In this document: in pieces, positions 17,721-27,800 of the stretch
Layout of the letters: each line of letters begins with the position of its first letter
Position numbering within the stretch: the stretch's first letter is position 1
Assembly (NCBI GenBank): GCA_964412235.1
Contig: CAYPNT010000015.1
Location: 1 to 45,685 of the forward strand
Reading direction: 5' to 3'
From: JAYZQT01 sp964412235
GTDB lineage: Bacteria; Pseudomonadota; Alphaproteobacteria; MPNO01; UBA830
Length of the DNA stretch: 45,685 nt
Translations under genes and position numbers: made by a program
The notes under the pieces: model-generated
What the model was told of the DNA's origin: nothing
The model's input: the letters and a program-made list of their open reading frames with translations, nothing else
Database searches by the model: none

Positions 17721-19754
17721 CTAATTAAGTTCTAAGGCAGCCATCATCCCCTCTTTAATTGCACGCAATGCGTCTAGCCCATTCGATTCTTTAGCACCAC
17801 CTATCACGGACACTCGTGCGCCTTTCTCTTTAATTAACTCATTATAAAGACTATTTTCCGGTTCTTGCCCAGCGCAAATTATTACCGTGTCTACTTCAAC
17901 CAACTGCTCCTCGTTGTCCACCATAATAGAGACCCCTTGTGTGGTTATTTTGTTATAGCTTGCCCCCGTTATGTTCATTACTCCCCTTGCCTTCAATTCT
18001 CCGCGAACTACCCAACCAGTGGTCAAGCCAAGCTCCTTACCCGGACGCGATATAGATCTTTGGAGCATCGTTACCGACCTTCTAGCGGTTTGACGTTCTC
18101 GTTTTATTAGACCGCCAGGGATTGTATGCACCATGTCAACTCCCCAGTGTTCCATAAACGCGTTTATTGAGCCCGACAGTTTGCTGTCTATAGCCGTTAT
18201 ATATTCCGCGACATCAAAGCCAATCCCCCCGGACCCTATAATGGCGACCTTGTCGCCGATTGGCTTAGTGTCAGTCAGCGCTTGTATGTAGTTTATGACG
18301 TTATTGTTATCTGCACCTTCTATTTCAACTAAGCGGGGTTTAACACCGGTAGCGATAATTATGTGATCAAACCCTTCTTCTAATAGTTGCTTTCCTGTAA
18401 CCCTGCTTGCTAGTTTAATTTCCGCACCTTCGGTGTTCAGTCGTGTGCTGAAATAACGTATAGTTTCCTGAAAATCCTCTTTGCCGGGAATGCGTTTTGC
18501 GAGATTAAACTGGCCGCCCAGCTCGTTAGATGATTCAAACAGTGTAACGTAATGTCCGCGGTCCAATGCGGTTAACGCAGCGGACATTCCGGCTGGCCCG
18601 CCGCCTACTACGGCAAGTTTCAAGGGGTTCTTCGTTTCTGAAATTTTGAAGTCTAATTCTCTTCCAGCGAGCGGGTTGACGATACAAGTGGAGGGTTTTT
18701 CCGCGAATATATAATCAAGGCATGCCTGGTTGCAGCCAATGCAGGTATTTATTCGTGCCCCCTGCCCTTTCTCTGCTTTAACGGCAAAATCGGGATCCGC
18801 AAGCATTTGCCGTCCGAGCGCCACAATATCGGCATCCCCGTCGCGCAGTAATTCTTCTCCAGTTTCTGGAGTGTTAATTCTATTGGTGGCAGCCACAGGA
18901 ATGTTAACGGCTTCTTTGATTTTTTTTGCCGTATGCCGCCAACCACCGCGCGGTACCATGTGGGCTATTGTCGGAATGCTGGATTCGTGCCAACCAATTC
19001 CGGTTGTAAGTATGTTTGCGCCCGCTGTTTCAATTTGGCGTGCGAGCTTCTGCGTTTCCTCGCCGGTTAACCCTCCCTCGACCAAATCTAAAGCGGATAT
19101 TCTGTACAGTATTATAAAATTTGTGCCAACCTCTTCTCGTGTTCTTCGCACTATTTCTATGGGAAATTGAATTCGTTTTTCAAAAGACCCACCCCATTTG
19201 TCTTTCCGATTGTTTGTTAGCGCCGCACAAAAAGTGGGGATGAGATAACCCTCCGAGCCCATGATTTCCACACCATCGAAACCTGCCGCCTTGGCAAGGC
19301 GGGCACACGTTACGTAGTCATTAATGGTTTTTTCGACCTCTTCGGTAGACAGGGCATGGACCTTGCGTGGATTAATGGCCGAAGCAATTTGGGATGGCCC
19401 CACCAAGTCGTCTGTCTTCGCATAGCGGCCTGCATGTAGTATTTGGAGGGCTATTTTTCCACCGGCAGCGTGGACGGCATCCGTAATTATTTGCTGTCTT
19501 GGTACCTGCTCGAAAGAATTAAGGTAGTGAGAACCTTCGTCTATAACGCCCTGAGGATTGGGTGAATAACCACCGGTAATAATCAGAGCTGCCCCCCCTT
19601 TGGCGCGTCTTTCATAAAATGCTGCGGCTCGTTCTTCGGCCTGACCCAACAACTCAAATCGTGCGTGCATTGAGGCCATAAAAATTCGGTTACGCAACGT
19701 CGTAAACCCAAGGTCTAGAGGTTTAAAAAGGTATGGGTAATAAGTGTTCAGCAT
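17721..19754 (-). CDS. fadH: NADPH-dependent 2,4-dienoyl-CoA reductase
   Basis: Reduces 2,4-dienoyl-CoA intermediates during beta-oxidation of unsaturated fatty acids. The 677 residues match E. coli FadH in length and order. An Old-Yellow-Enzyme TIM barrel (1 to about 340) includes the TGIGWHESSIPTI segment with the catalytic His. The iron-sulfur cluster motif CIGCNQAC plus a Cys eleven residues on gives four ligands for a 4Fe-4S cluster. FAD and NADPH Rossmann motifs follow (AVVGGGPAGMSAAL and AIIGSGGIGFDVAE). A related trimethylamine-dehydrogenase-like activity is the main alternative. The next gene, a hydrolase, lies 32 bases upstream on the same strand. Confidence 0.9.
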   Translation of the reverse strand: MLNTYYPYLFKPLDLGFTTLRNRIFMASMHARFELLGQAEERAAAFYERRAKGGAALIITGGYSPNPQGVIDEGSHYLNSFEQVPRQQIITDAVHAAGGKIALQILHAGRYAKTDDLVGPSQIASAINPRKVHALSTEEVEKTINDYVTCARLAKAAGFDGVEIMGSEGYLIPTFCAALTNNRKDKWGGSFEKRIQFPIEIVRRTREEVGTNFIILYRISALDLVEGGLTGEETQKLARQIETAGANILTTGIGWHESSIPTIAHMVPRGGWRHTAKKIKEAVNIPVAATNRINTPETGEELLRDGDADIVALGRQMLADPDFAVKAEKGQGARINTCIGCNQACLDYIFAEKPSTCIVNPLAGRELDFKISETKNPLKLAVVGGGPAGMSAALTALDRGHYVTLFESSNELGGQFNLAKRIPGKEDFQETIRYFSTRLNTEGAEIKLASRVTGKQLLEEGFDHIIIATGVKPRLVEIEGADNNNVINYIQALTDTKPIGDKVAIIGSGGIGFDVAEYITAIDSKLSGSINAFMEHWGVDMVHTIPGGLIKRERQTARRSVTMLQRSISRPGKELGLTTGWVVRGELKARGVMNITGASYNKITTQGVSIMVDNEEQLVEVDTVIICAGQEPENSLYNELIKEKGARVSVIGGAKESNGLDALRAIKEGMMAALELN

Positions 19755-19786
19755 TTTAATTCCGGGAGGTTTCTGGGAGGCCTAGT

Positions 19787-20659
19787 TTAGTTTGCGACGG
19801 GGAAATACTTTTCCAGCCAGTCGGCGAGAATTGAAATAACACGCGGGTTTGCTTCACCAAACATAAAGTGGTCCACGTGGGCAATTAGATGCAGGTCCGT
19901 CGGTTGGCCGGCACGTTTAAACAGTTCCACAGACTGTTCGGTCGGCGTCACCGAATCTTCTGAACTGTGCAGAAGCAGGAGTGGTCGCGGAGAAATGGCG
20001 CCGACAACATCGTTTGCTTTGAACTCATACATACTAATGGCGGTGTCAGCGGGAAACATCATCACCGAACCCGGTGCTAAGTTTTTTCGCAGGTGTTCCG
20101 GTATTGGTACTATATCATAACGAGAAACCATGAGCGGTGCGCCGGTCTCTTCTCTATGGGCCTTGCCGCGTTCCATCATATTGGTGAACTTTGACCATGC
20201 TTCATCCCCAACGTGTTGGCCTCTAAATTTGCGTTCCCCGTCACCCCATCCACCCGACGAGATCGCGGCGGCCACTCTATCGTCGACGCCTGCAGTGTAC
20301 ACTGTTACTGCGGCCCCAAAGCTTGTGCCGATCAAGCCGACCCTTTTCGGGTCCACCTCGGGTCGGGTCTGTAGATATGTTATCGCGTTTTTCGTGTCCT
20401 CAACTTGGTCGAGGCAAATTATATGATTTTTCTCGCCCTCGCTCTCGCCACAACTTCTCATGTCGAAACGAAGCGTCACGTATCCCCAATCCGTTAATTG
20501 TTTCGCGGGCCAAATACAATTTTGGCTTTCTTTATTGCTGCCAAAGCCGTGCAGTATCAGCATGGCGGGACGATTTTTTTCAGGTGGCAAGTCGTCGGGT
20601 ATGTGCATCACCCCGGATAGCGTTAGTCCGTCTGATTCAAAATTAACCTGTTCTTCCAT
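19787..20659 (-). CDS. Alpha/beta hydrolase (serine esterase/peptidase-like)
   Basis: A 290-residue cytosolic alpha/beta hydrolase with no signal peptide. The oxyanion segment LILHGFGSNKES, the nucleophile elbow GTSFG in GLIGTSFGAAVT, the acid in LLLHSSEDSVTP and the catalytic His in HVDHFMFG give a complete triad in order. RFDMRSCGES is typical of the fold. Substrate unknown. It is upstream of fadH by 32 bases on the same strand, so it may be an accessory esterase or thioesterase in that transcript; this is inference. Confidence 0.85.
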   Translation of the reverse strand: MEEQVNFESDGLTLSGVMHIPDDLPPEKNRPAMLILHGFGSNKESQNCIWPAKQLTDWGYVTLRFDMRSCGESEGEKNHIICLDQVEDTKNAITYLQTRPEVDPKRVGLIGTSFGAAVTVYTAGVDDRVAAAISSGGWGDGERKFRGQHVGDEAWSKFTNMMERGKAHREETGAPLMVSRYDIVPIPEHLRKNLAPGSVMMFPADTAISMYEFKANDVVGAISPRPLLLLHSSEDSVTPTEQSVELFKRAGQPTDLHLIAHVDHFMFGEANPRVISILADWLEKYFPVAN

Positions 20660-20852
20660 CTGATTATCGCTTTCCGTATATTTTTAAGTTTTTGTTGCCG
20701 TTTTCGTTCTCATGCGCTGACGTGTAAAGGTAACAGATTAAATAGCGTCGGTGAGAGTGAGTAAAGCATGGGTCACAGGTCTTTCTGCTGAATAATAAAA
20801 GGGTTACTTCTGTATAAATTTCTCAAAATAAATTCCAGGGAAGTATGATAAA

Positions 20853-21011
20853 TTGGAGACTTTAATTTTTTCCATTGTCGTAGGCGCGGGAATTTGGATG
20901 TTGATCCGTCACCCCATACTGTCGCTCTCGATCATTTCACAAATAGCTTTTATCGGGGTAATCGGCGGCGCTGTGTTAATTTATATCGTCTGGTCCCTCA
21001 TCCAAACTTGA
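20853..21011 (+). CDS. Small two-helix membrane protein (52 aa), TTG start
   Basis: A 52-codon frame opens with TTG at 20853, eleven bases after an AGGGA (20837-20841), and ends at 21011. The product begins METLIFSIVVGAGIWMLI and continues with a second hydrophobic stretch, IISQIAFIGVIGGAVLIYIV, giving two predicted transmembrane helices with a short RHP turn between. Unbroken hydrophobic patterning over the whole frame, in an otherwise gene-free 408-bp gap, argues for a real gene. No family is recognised and the start is uncertain. Confidence 0.45.
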   Translation: METLIFSIVVGAGIWMLIRHPILSLSIISQIAFIGVIGGAVLIYIVWSLIQT

Positions 21012-21067
21012 TAAGCTCAGTGCTGGGGCCGTCATTTTTCCTGTCTGAGTTCGTTTCACGTGCCTGA

Positions 21068-21295
21068 TTAGGTGTCGACGTCCCTCACCTCGGGTCCTTG
21101 ATGATCCGGGCGCGGCTCGCAACGGGTTTGCGTTTTAAAACTTATTCCCGGGAGTGGTATCGATAATTCAAAGGTCTCGGCGGACTTTTTACATTCATTG
21201 TAGCTTGCTTGCGGAATGCGCATTTCGAAAGATTTTAACGTTTCACCGTCGCCGCCCCCACTAAAGATAAATAGAATTACCAGAATATAGCTCAT
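21068..21295 (-). CDS. Small exported protein of unknown function (75 aa)
   Basis: Follows the HDO-like gene by 18 bases on the same strand, so it is probably co-transcribed. It opens with a short hydrophobic stretch (MSYILVILFIFSGGGDGE) that could be a signal peptide or anchor. A polar domain follows with two cysteines (YNECKKSAE and TRCEPRPD) that could form a disulfide if exported. No family recognised. The pattern of a short leader and a Cys pair is common among tiny periplasmic proteins. Confidence 0.5.
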   Translation of the reverse strand: MSYILVILFIFSGGGDGETLKSFEMRIPQASYNECKKSAETFELSIPLPGISFKTQTRCEPRPDHQGPEVRDVDT

Positions 21296-21313
21296 GTTAC
21301 GGCACTCCGGTTC

Positions 21314-22030
21314 TTAATGAGTTTGAACAGGACCCTCAATCTTTAGTGCATGCTTATGGATATCATCATACATTAATTGTTGTATTTCAAGCATTTGACG
21401 GACAATCTTAAGAACAAGTCTCCGGTCATCCTCTGTCTTCGCGTACTGGTCGAGTAATTTGAATCCGACGTCTGAATGTTCTTCGTCCGCGCTGTCGTGA
21501 ATGACCCAATAGGCCACTGCTTCATCCGACAACCCAAATTGCTCCTGTAGTTTTCGGGCGATCTTAATGTAGAGGCCGGGGATGGCCGCCTCTCCTGCTA
21601 ACATGTGTGCGGCCACGCCCTCCAAAAACGTTTTACTGCAGATCGATGTGAAATAAGCTTGAAATGCGACCACGCCCGCACAATACGGTGGATCATACAT
21701 TTCTTCCGGCTTTAACCCCATTCCTTTGGCATAATTAAGGTAGAGCCGATGATGGGAAACTCCTTCAGACATCAACCGCCCGGTCGCTTCCTCATACGCT
21801 ACTTCTGCAATCATTTCACGCCACGCCGGATCCGGGCATATTCGATACAGGTTCCCATGATAATTATGATTGTGCAGCGGAATTCCTCCGTGTTGTTTAC
21901 AGACATATTGTGACTGCTCAAAATTCCATGTGCCTTCTACCATTGCCACCCATAGTGGATGGCCATACATAGGTATCTCGGTATGAATGGTGTCGATTTC
22001 GTCAAGGACGTCCTGTGTTGTCAGGGTCAT
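21314..22030 (-). CDS. Haem-oxygenase-like diiron oxidase (HDO)/PqqC-TenA-like protein
   Basis: A 238-residue all-helical protein of the PqqC/TenA/CADD-like superfamily. E147 (HMLAGEAAIPGLY) and H178, D182 and H185 (WVIHDSADEEHSD, an H-x3-D-x2-H pattern) match the C-terminal half of the diiron ligand set. E80/E81 and H93/H94 are candidates for the first half. Family members do N-oxygenation, decarboxylation, C-C cleavage or pABA formation; the reaction here is unknown. I chose the ATG at 22030 because AGGGA lies seven bases before it. A longer frame to 22063 has no such site. It is divergent from a small membrane protein and a COG1237-like hydrolase. Confidence 0.8.
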   Translation of the reverse strand: MTLTTQDVLDEIDTIHTEIPMYGHPLWVAMVEGTWNFEQSQYVCKQHGGIPLHNHNYHGNLYRICPDPAWREMIAEVAYEEATGRLMSEGVSHHRLYLNYAKGMGLKPEEMYDPPYCAGVVAFQAYFTSICSKTFLEGVAAHMLAGEAAIPGLYIKIARKLQEQFGLSDEAVAYWVIHDSADEEHSDVGFKLLDQYAKTEDDRRLVLKIVRQMLEIQQLMYDDIHKHALKIEGPVQTH

Positions 22031-22037
22031 TTCATGG

Positions 22038-22042
22038 TCCCT
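22038..22042 (-). promoter_or_regulatory. Ribosome-binding site deciding the HDO gene start
   Basis: AGGGA on the minus strand, seven bases before the ATG at 22030. It fits that start and not the upstream in-frame ATG at 22063. Confidence 0.65.
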
Positions 22043-22158
22043 TGCTTCGTTTTTGGCTATCAATCCGTTTCATAAAAACAGATTTGGACAGCATACGAAA
22101 TTTTAAGACGCTTACACTAGTAACAATAAATATAAATTTGGTTTAATTAGGTAGAACC

Positions 22159-22368
22159 ATGACTGCATCCCAACAATTCCTCATCGAAAACTTTCACCGC
22201 ATTACACCACTACTGCCCGTCATACTGCTGGGCGCTCTATATTTTTCATACAGAAAGGTGAAAACCGCGTCCTTCATCCGCGGAGTGCTGTGGTTTCCCG
22301 TTTATATCATTAATTTTAGCGTCAGCGCCGTGTTGATTTCTCTTCTTATGTGGGTTCTTGTATCCTAG
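22159..22368 (+). CDS. Small two-helix membrane protein (69 aa)
   Basis: AGG eight bases before the ATG supports translation. After a polar N-terminus the 69 residues hold two hydrophobic helices, ITPLLPVILLGALYFSY and VYIINFSVSAVLISLLMWVL, separated by a basic segment (RKVKTASFIRG). It precedes the COG1237-like hydrolase by 48 bases and is probably co-transcribed with it. No family recognised. The basic middle loop suggests a hairpin with both ends outside by the positive-inside rule. Confidence 0.6.
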   Translation: MTASQQFLIENFHRITPLLPVILLGALYFSYRKVKTASFIRGVLWFPVYIINFSVSAVLISLLMWVLVS

Positions 22369-22416
22369 CATTTTTCAGGTTCTTTATTTTTTTGGACTGT
22401 AAGAGGAAGCAATCCC

Positions 22417-23424
22417 ATGAGTACATCTTTAACTGCCGCTTCACCCTTTAATGCTCCCGTCGTTGACCAACTCTCGGTCCAGGTTGTCGTCGATTCTGCC
22501 TATGAACGGTTCATGCCCGCAGCAGCCCATTCGTTTGCAAAAATTGAGCACGTGGGGAAAATTCCAGGCCGGCAAATGACGACGCTTGCGTGTGAATGGG
22601 GTTTGTCACTTCATCTTGCTTCCAAGAGTAAGGGAGAGACGGCGGCGTACCTGCTCGACTTTGGATATACACCTGAGATACTAAACCGTAATTTTGATTT
22701 ACTCGATATCAACCCCGCACAGCTAAACGGATTAATCCTGAGCCACGCTCACCGCGATCATTATGGGGGGTTGGAAGGTTTTGTTGATACCTTTCGTCAT
22801 CGGATGCAATCAGAAATGCCTTTTATTATCGGCGGTGAAGGAATTTTTCGGGAACGCTGGACGAGGGGAGACGGCGATGAATGGGTGTCTTGGGGTGCCT
22901 TGGACCGGACTGCGCTCACCGCTCAAAACGTGGATCCCGTAGCCTCTGAAAAACCACGCGCCCTGGAGGGAGCTTTTACGAGTGGCTATATAGAACGGAC
23001 GAGTTTTGAAAATGTTACCGGTGGTTCCATGGTTGCTGCGGACGACCACTACACCGAAGAGGAACGACGGGGCAAACTCATTAAAGACGAACATCCCGAG
23101 GAACATGCTACGTGCTATATTGTCCAAGGTCGCGGCTTGGTGGTGATATCGTCGTGTGGACATACCGGCATAATCAATACCATTCAGACCGCCATGCGGG
23201 TCACGAACGTCGATAAGCTTCATGCGGTTATCGGGGGCTTTCATCTTGGAACAGCCAAGGATGACTACATAGAGCACACGCTTGACGGTTTTGAGGAACT
23301 GGAACCGGACGTGGTTATACCAATGCACTGCAGCGGTGTCCGGTTCATTGAAGGGGTGCGGCGGCGCATGCCGGAAAAATTAGTGACGACCAACGTGGGC
23401 AGTCGCTTCATCTTGGGTGTTTAA
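22417..23424 (+). CDS. MBL-fold metallo-hydrolase, COG1237 type
   Basis: A 335-residue metallo-beta-lactamase-fold protein. The metal motif is SHAHRDHYGG (H110, H112, D114, H115), with later ligands in SSCGHTGIIN, GGFHL and PMHCSG. This layout, with the long insert between the first motif and SSCGHTG, is that of the COG1237 family, named after a dihydropterin-ribofuranosyl-aminobenzene-phosphate synthase in methanogens; bacterial members have no firm function. No signal peptide. AGAGGAAG precedes the ATG by about nine bases. It is divergent from the HDO-like gene, and a hairpin without a T-run follows the stop. Confidence 0.85.
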   Translation: MSTSLTAASPFNAPVVDQLSVQVVVDSAYERFMPAAAHSFAKIEHVGKIPGRQMTTLACEWGLSLHLASKSKGETAAYLLDFGYTPEILNRNFDLLDINPAQLNGLILSHAHRDHYGGLEGFVDTFRHRMQSEMPFIIGGEGIFRERWTRGDGDEWVSWGALDRTALTAQNVDPVASEKPRALEGAFTSGYIERTSFENVTGGSMVAADDHYTEEERRGKLIKDEHPEEHATCYIVQGRGLVVISSCGHTGIINTIQTAMRVTNVDKLHAVIGGFHLGTAKDDYIEHTLDGFEELEPDVVIPMHCSGVRFIEGVRRRMPEKLVTTNVGSRFILGV

Positions 23425-23494
23425 AGTTTCTAAATACGTCTCAACTTAGAAAATCTACCGTAAACCGGGGTTTTCTCTTTACGGGATAACTTGT

Positions 23495-24577
23495 TTAAAC
23501 GACCGCTTGGGCCGCATCCTCAAGCGCCTTGGTATATTCGGCTACAACGGATGCAATTAATTGCGCGGCGGGCAATCCCCGGCTGAGCGAGGCGGCTTGT
23601 CCCGCCCACAGCGACATAAAATCCGTATCGTTTGCATCAGCCGCGGCTTTGCGGAGGCTGTTGGTTAGTGCGTTTTGAAACGGGAACGGCAAGATCGCCG
23701 CACCGGTATCTTCCATCTCGGTTATATAGCGGTTTCGTAACCCCCGCGCCGGCCGTCCCGAAAATGTTTTGGTCACCGTAGTAGTATCGGATTTTGATTC
23801 CAATAACGCCTGTTTGTAGCCTGGATGCGTACCGGCTTCTGGGCAGGTGAGGAATGCCGTACCCATTTGCACTCCAGCGGCTCCGAGTGCGAGTGCCGCC
23901 GCCATTCCACGCCCGTCCATGATCCCGCCCGCGGCCACGATCGGAGTTTTGGTGTGTTCTGTCAGCTGTCCGACGAGACTTAATGTACCGGTCATGGAAT
24001 TTTTCCAGTCGCCAATCCAGGTGCCCCGGTGACCGCCGGCTTCCGAGCCCTGGGCAATGATAAAATCTACTCCAGCAGTTTCGGCCTTTATCGCCTCGTC
24101 TACCGAGGTCGCTGAGACGGCGGTAAGAATATTCACCAATTTTAAGGAGTCGATAGTTTCTTGTGTTGGAACACCGAAGTGGAAGGAACACAATTTCACG
24201 CCACTTTCGAGTACGGCGGCCATCTGATCCTCAAAACCGGGCATCGGCTGTGTAACGTCTTGGGGTTCCTCAATACCAAGATGTTTGCAGTGCGGGCTAA
24301 TAGCGGAGGTCGCCGCCCGAAGATCATCGGGCGTATAAGGCGTTTCTTCAGGTATAAACACATTAACCCCGAAACCCTTATTTGTCTGTGTCCTAATTTC
24401 CTCAGCCGAAGAACGAATTTTCTCTCCATTTAGATACGCTGCACCAAATTGCCCAAATGCACCGGCGTTCGACACGGCGGATACCAGTTCCGCCGTAGTG
24501 GGCCCACCCGCCATCGGAGCTAACAATAACGGAATATCGGTTCCCAATGCTTCTGAGAGAGGGGTATTTATTTTCAT
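23495..24577 (-). CDS. Nitronate monooxygenase / 2-nitropropane dioxygenase family
   Basis: A 360-residue FMN-dependent TIM-barrel oxidoreductase. LLLAPMAGGPTTAELVSAVS at the N-terminus, the catalytic-His segment AQGSEAGGHRGTW, and the FMN phosphate-binding AAGGIMDGRG with ALGAAGVQMGTAFL are the class I nitronate monooxygenase signatures. It detoxifies alkyl nitronates such as propionate-3-nitronate, although related enoyl-reductase-like (FabK) activity cannot be excluded. I chose the ATG at 24577 (MKINTPLSEALG), which fits the family N-terminus. The longer frame from 24616 adds thirteen atypical residues. Confidence 0.9.
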   Translation of the reverse strand: MKINTPLSEALGTDIPLLLAPMAGGPTTAELVSAVSNAGAFGQFGAAYLNGEKIRSSAEEIRTQTNKGFGVNVFIPEETPYTPDDLRAATSAISPHCKHLGIEEPQDVTQPMPGFEDQMAAVLESGVKLCSFHFGVPTQETIDSLKLVNILTAVSATSVDEAIKAETAGVDFIIAQGSEAGGHRGTWIGDWKNSMTGTLSLVGQLTEHTKTPIVAAGGIMDGRGMAAALALGAAGVQMGTAFLTCPEAGTHPGYKQALLESKSDTTTVTKTFSGRPARGLRNRYITEMEDTGAAILPFPFQNALTNSLRKAAADANDTDFMSLWAGQAASLSRGLPAAQLIASVVAEYTKALEDAAQAVV

Positions 24578-24718
24578 AGTTCGTCCAACAAGCAATGAAT
24601 AAACTCTTTTAGCCAACGTCTAACATTCGTGGAAACGGCAGTACAGATATAGGGTGTCGATAGTTCGCTACCCTCTAGTATTCCAAAATTACAGAATATC
24701 TATACATTCCTCTGCGCT

Positions 24719-24808
24719 GGAGAGGTGGCAGAGTGGTTGAATGCACTGGTCTTGAAAACCAGCATACGTTTACGCGTATCGGGGGTTCGAATCCCCCCCT
24801 CTCCGCCA
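24719..24808 (+). tRNA. tRNA-Ser (UGA anticodon)
   Basis: A 90-base cloverleaf with acceptor stem GGAGAGG/CCTCTCC, discriminator G and an encoded CCA end (24806-24808). The anticodon stem CTGGT/ACCAG surrounds loop CTTGAAA with anticodon TGA at 24753-24755. A long class II variable arm (ATACG/CGTAT) marks it as serine type. The T arm reads GGGGGTTCGAATCCCCC. It lies between the nitronate monooxygenase and autotransporter genes, both on the other strand. No integrase or attachment-site duplication is visible next to it. Confidence 0.97.
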
Positions 24809-24845
24809 ACTCTTCGTCCACTAATATGTGTAATTTCTAATCCAT

Positions 24846-27800
24846 TTAAAATCTTATTTTGGCTCTTACTGCTCCGGTGTGGCTAACGTAGCCGGCCTTG
24901 AGCACAGCATCATACGAAACGCTAAAGTTCAATTTACCGAAATCCATTGTAAGGCCACCGCCCACCGTAAAACCTAACCGAGTTACTTCAGCCCCCCTGG
25001 AACTAAAAGCGGCTCCCCCGCCTGTGAAGGTTGCTGTCGCCTCAGCCTCATCGCCTGCAAGGTCGTAGTGAACATCACTTCGTATATGGTAGGTAACTGG
25101 TTGGTTGTTTCCAAGGTTCCCCTCTCGATGCAGCAGCATCCCAAGAGATCCAATTGCTACATCCACATTTTCTTGTTTCACTGTTAAGTTTAGAGAACCA
25201 GCTCCGGTCTCGGTGTATTGTTTGCCTTCCACGTGTGTCCATGAAAACCCAACGTTTGGTGTGAAGAAAATATTGTTACCAATATCAAGCGGTAGGCCCG
25301 CACGCCCGGTTACGTTGTATTGAAGAGTGTCGTAACTACCACTAGCAGTCCGATCAAGGCCTCCAAATGTAAGAAATCGCTTTCTTTCATTTTCGTTTAG
25401 GGCAATTCCGATCAAACCTTCCAGATAATAATGTTCGCTTTCGAAGCCTCCATAAAGGCTTAGTTGAGAGCTCTTTATATCCAACCGGGAACGACCCTCG
25501 CCATCTCCTTCAACATTTGTGCTAGCATAACTATAAGAAACCCCAATACGACTGGCATCGCTCAGGGGGAAATCGAATCCGGTGGCAATACCGGCAGTGT
25601 CACTGGAGTAGCCGGGGACGTTGTTACGAGAATTCTGGTCAGATGAAACACCAAATAGCTTAAACCATATAGCCTGGGCGAAGGGTTGAGAATCTGGAGA
25701 ATTTGCAAGTATTGGGCCAATATATTTGATGCCACTAATTGGTCGCGCATATTCGGTGCCTGCCCTATGGGAGGTTAACTGGTTAAATACGATAGCCGCG
25801 ATTTTTCCGCTCACGTCTCCCAGTGTGGAACCGGCAGCACCCAACGTGTCGGTCTGCGGTCCAACTTGTTTTGCAGTGTTAGTTGCGGTCGCACCTCCAG
25901 TGTTGAGGGCGCTGGAAATAGCGCTCAGTGCTGTTTTATCGCCCGTGCTTACAGCTTTATTAGCATTTATGAGAGCATTTGCCTCTTCTTGGGTAAGGCC
26001 GAGCTCCGCGGCCGTACTCGAGCCTACCTTGGGGGTGGCGGTGACCGCAATAATTGTGTCATCGCTCCCTGCTACAATTGTGTAGTCGACCAAAGCAGTA
26101 TCTATTGCGATATATTCATCGAGCTGACTCGCCAGACTCGTGCCCGTGTCATCGATTAGATTGATCGTTCCCGTAGTGAAATTTGAGGGTAACTTGACTG
26201 TAATATCGGCACTATCATCGTTGTCGGCAATTGCAGTCCCCGCATTAGTGACGGTAAATGGAGTGGTCCCGGTTGTAACAATCGCAGAGCCGACAACGAT
26301 AATTGAACTATCACCAATCGTTAACTTATCTTTTACTACCACTGCCGCGGCAACATCGATAGTTGAAGATGTTCCAACGGTGAAGTCGTTATTTACCGTA
26401 GTCGCGCCATCGAGGTTAAGGGTGCTGCCTGTACCAACGCTCAAATCCACGGTGTTAACGGCAGATGAAAATGTAGTGCTTGTGTTGGCATCGAGAGAAA
26501 TGAGCCCAACTTCGTTCGTCCCCCCATTCCCAATTACCCCAGTAAAAGCCACAACCCCTCCAGTATTACTGTTTTGTAGTATACCGTCGGTATCCGTTGT
26601 TCCTTGGATTGCGGCCGCGATCGTCTGGGTTATGGAACCGGAGACTTTTAACTTTGCCTGCCCCGTTAAATCATCCAGGGTTATTGTCGTCGCTGTTACA
26701 TCCTTCTGGAATTCAGCCGTGGAATCTTCCGATGAATGATTGCCACCGGTGACGCTGATGTTGGTTGCCGCAACCGTTCCTTGGAATACAGCTTCACCAC
26801 CTTGCGTCGCCGAACCAACGGTGATTGCTCCGAGTTTGTTACTCGCGCCAATATTCCCGGTGAAGGTGATTGTATCCGGCGCTGCATTCGCGTCGTCGTC
26901 GATAGCCGCAACCGTACCCTCACCCGCACTCGCACCATCAAAAGTAGCGGCAATGGTTTGATCTCCATTGGTTGCGTTGATCGTTAGTGTCGCCGCACCG
27001 GTGTTGTCATCTAGCGTCACCGTCGTAGCTGTCATGGCTTTCTGAAATTCGGCCAGACCCGTCTCATTGGAATGATTACCACCGGTGACGGTGATGTTGG
27101 TTGCGGCGACCGTTCCCTGGAAGGTAGCACTGCCGGCTTCGGTCGTGGAACCAACGGTGATTGCTCCAAGTTTGTTACTCGCGCCAATGTTTCCGATGAA
27201 GGTAGCCGTTTGGGCCGCCGCATCAGCATCATCATCCTTTATTGCCAGCGTACCCTCACCCGCACTCGCACCATCAAAGGTGCCTAACCTCGAGTTGCCA
27301 GACCAATCACCAATAGTTTGAGCCCCATTGGTCGTGTTGATTGTTAGCGTCGCCGTGCCGGTATTGTCATCTAGTGTGACCGAGGTCACGGTAAAATCAT
27401 CTTGAAACTCCACTGCAGAATTTTCAGAGGAATGGTCGCCACCAGTTACCGTAACGGTATCGACCGATACTCCGTTTGTGCTCGTGAAAACTGCCGAACC
27501 GCCCTGCGTTGCATTGCCTACCGTTAAATCACCCACCTGCGTTAGCGTGGTGTATACATCCGTGGAACCAATTTGACCTGAAAAAGTGATTGTATCCGGC
27601 GCCGCACTCGCGTCGTCGTCGATCACCGAAATTCCGCCTTCGCCCGCCGTTATTTCTGACACAATAGTAGCGTCAATGGTTTGATTTCCATTGGTGGCAT
27701 TAAAGACAATTATCGCAGTTGCGTTAACCTCATCCAGGGTGACTGTCGTCGCGGATAGACCATTCTGAAATTCCGCCGTTGAAAGTTCCGGATCCGCATT

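Noticed and set aside
23458..23484. Hairpin CCGTAAA/TTTACGG as a terminator between convergent genes
   Set aside because: The stem is only seven pairs with a 13-base loop and no T-run on either side. It may be chance.
24719..24808. tRNA-Ser as an integration site for a genomic island
   Set aside because: No integrase gene and no duplicated tRNA 3' end was seen in the window.
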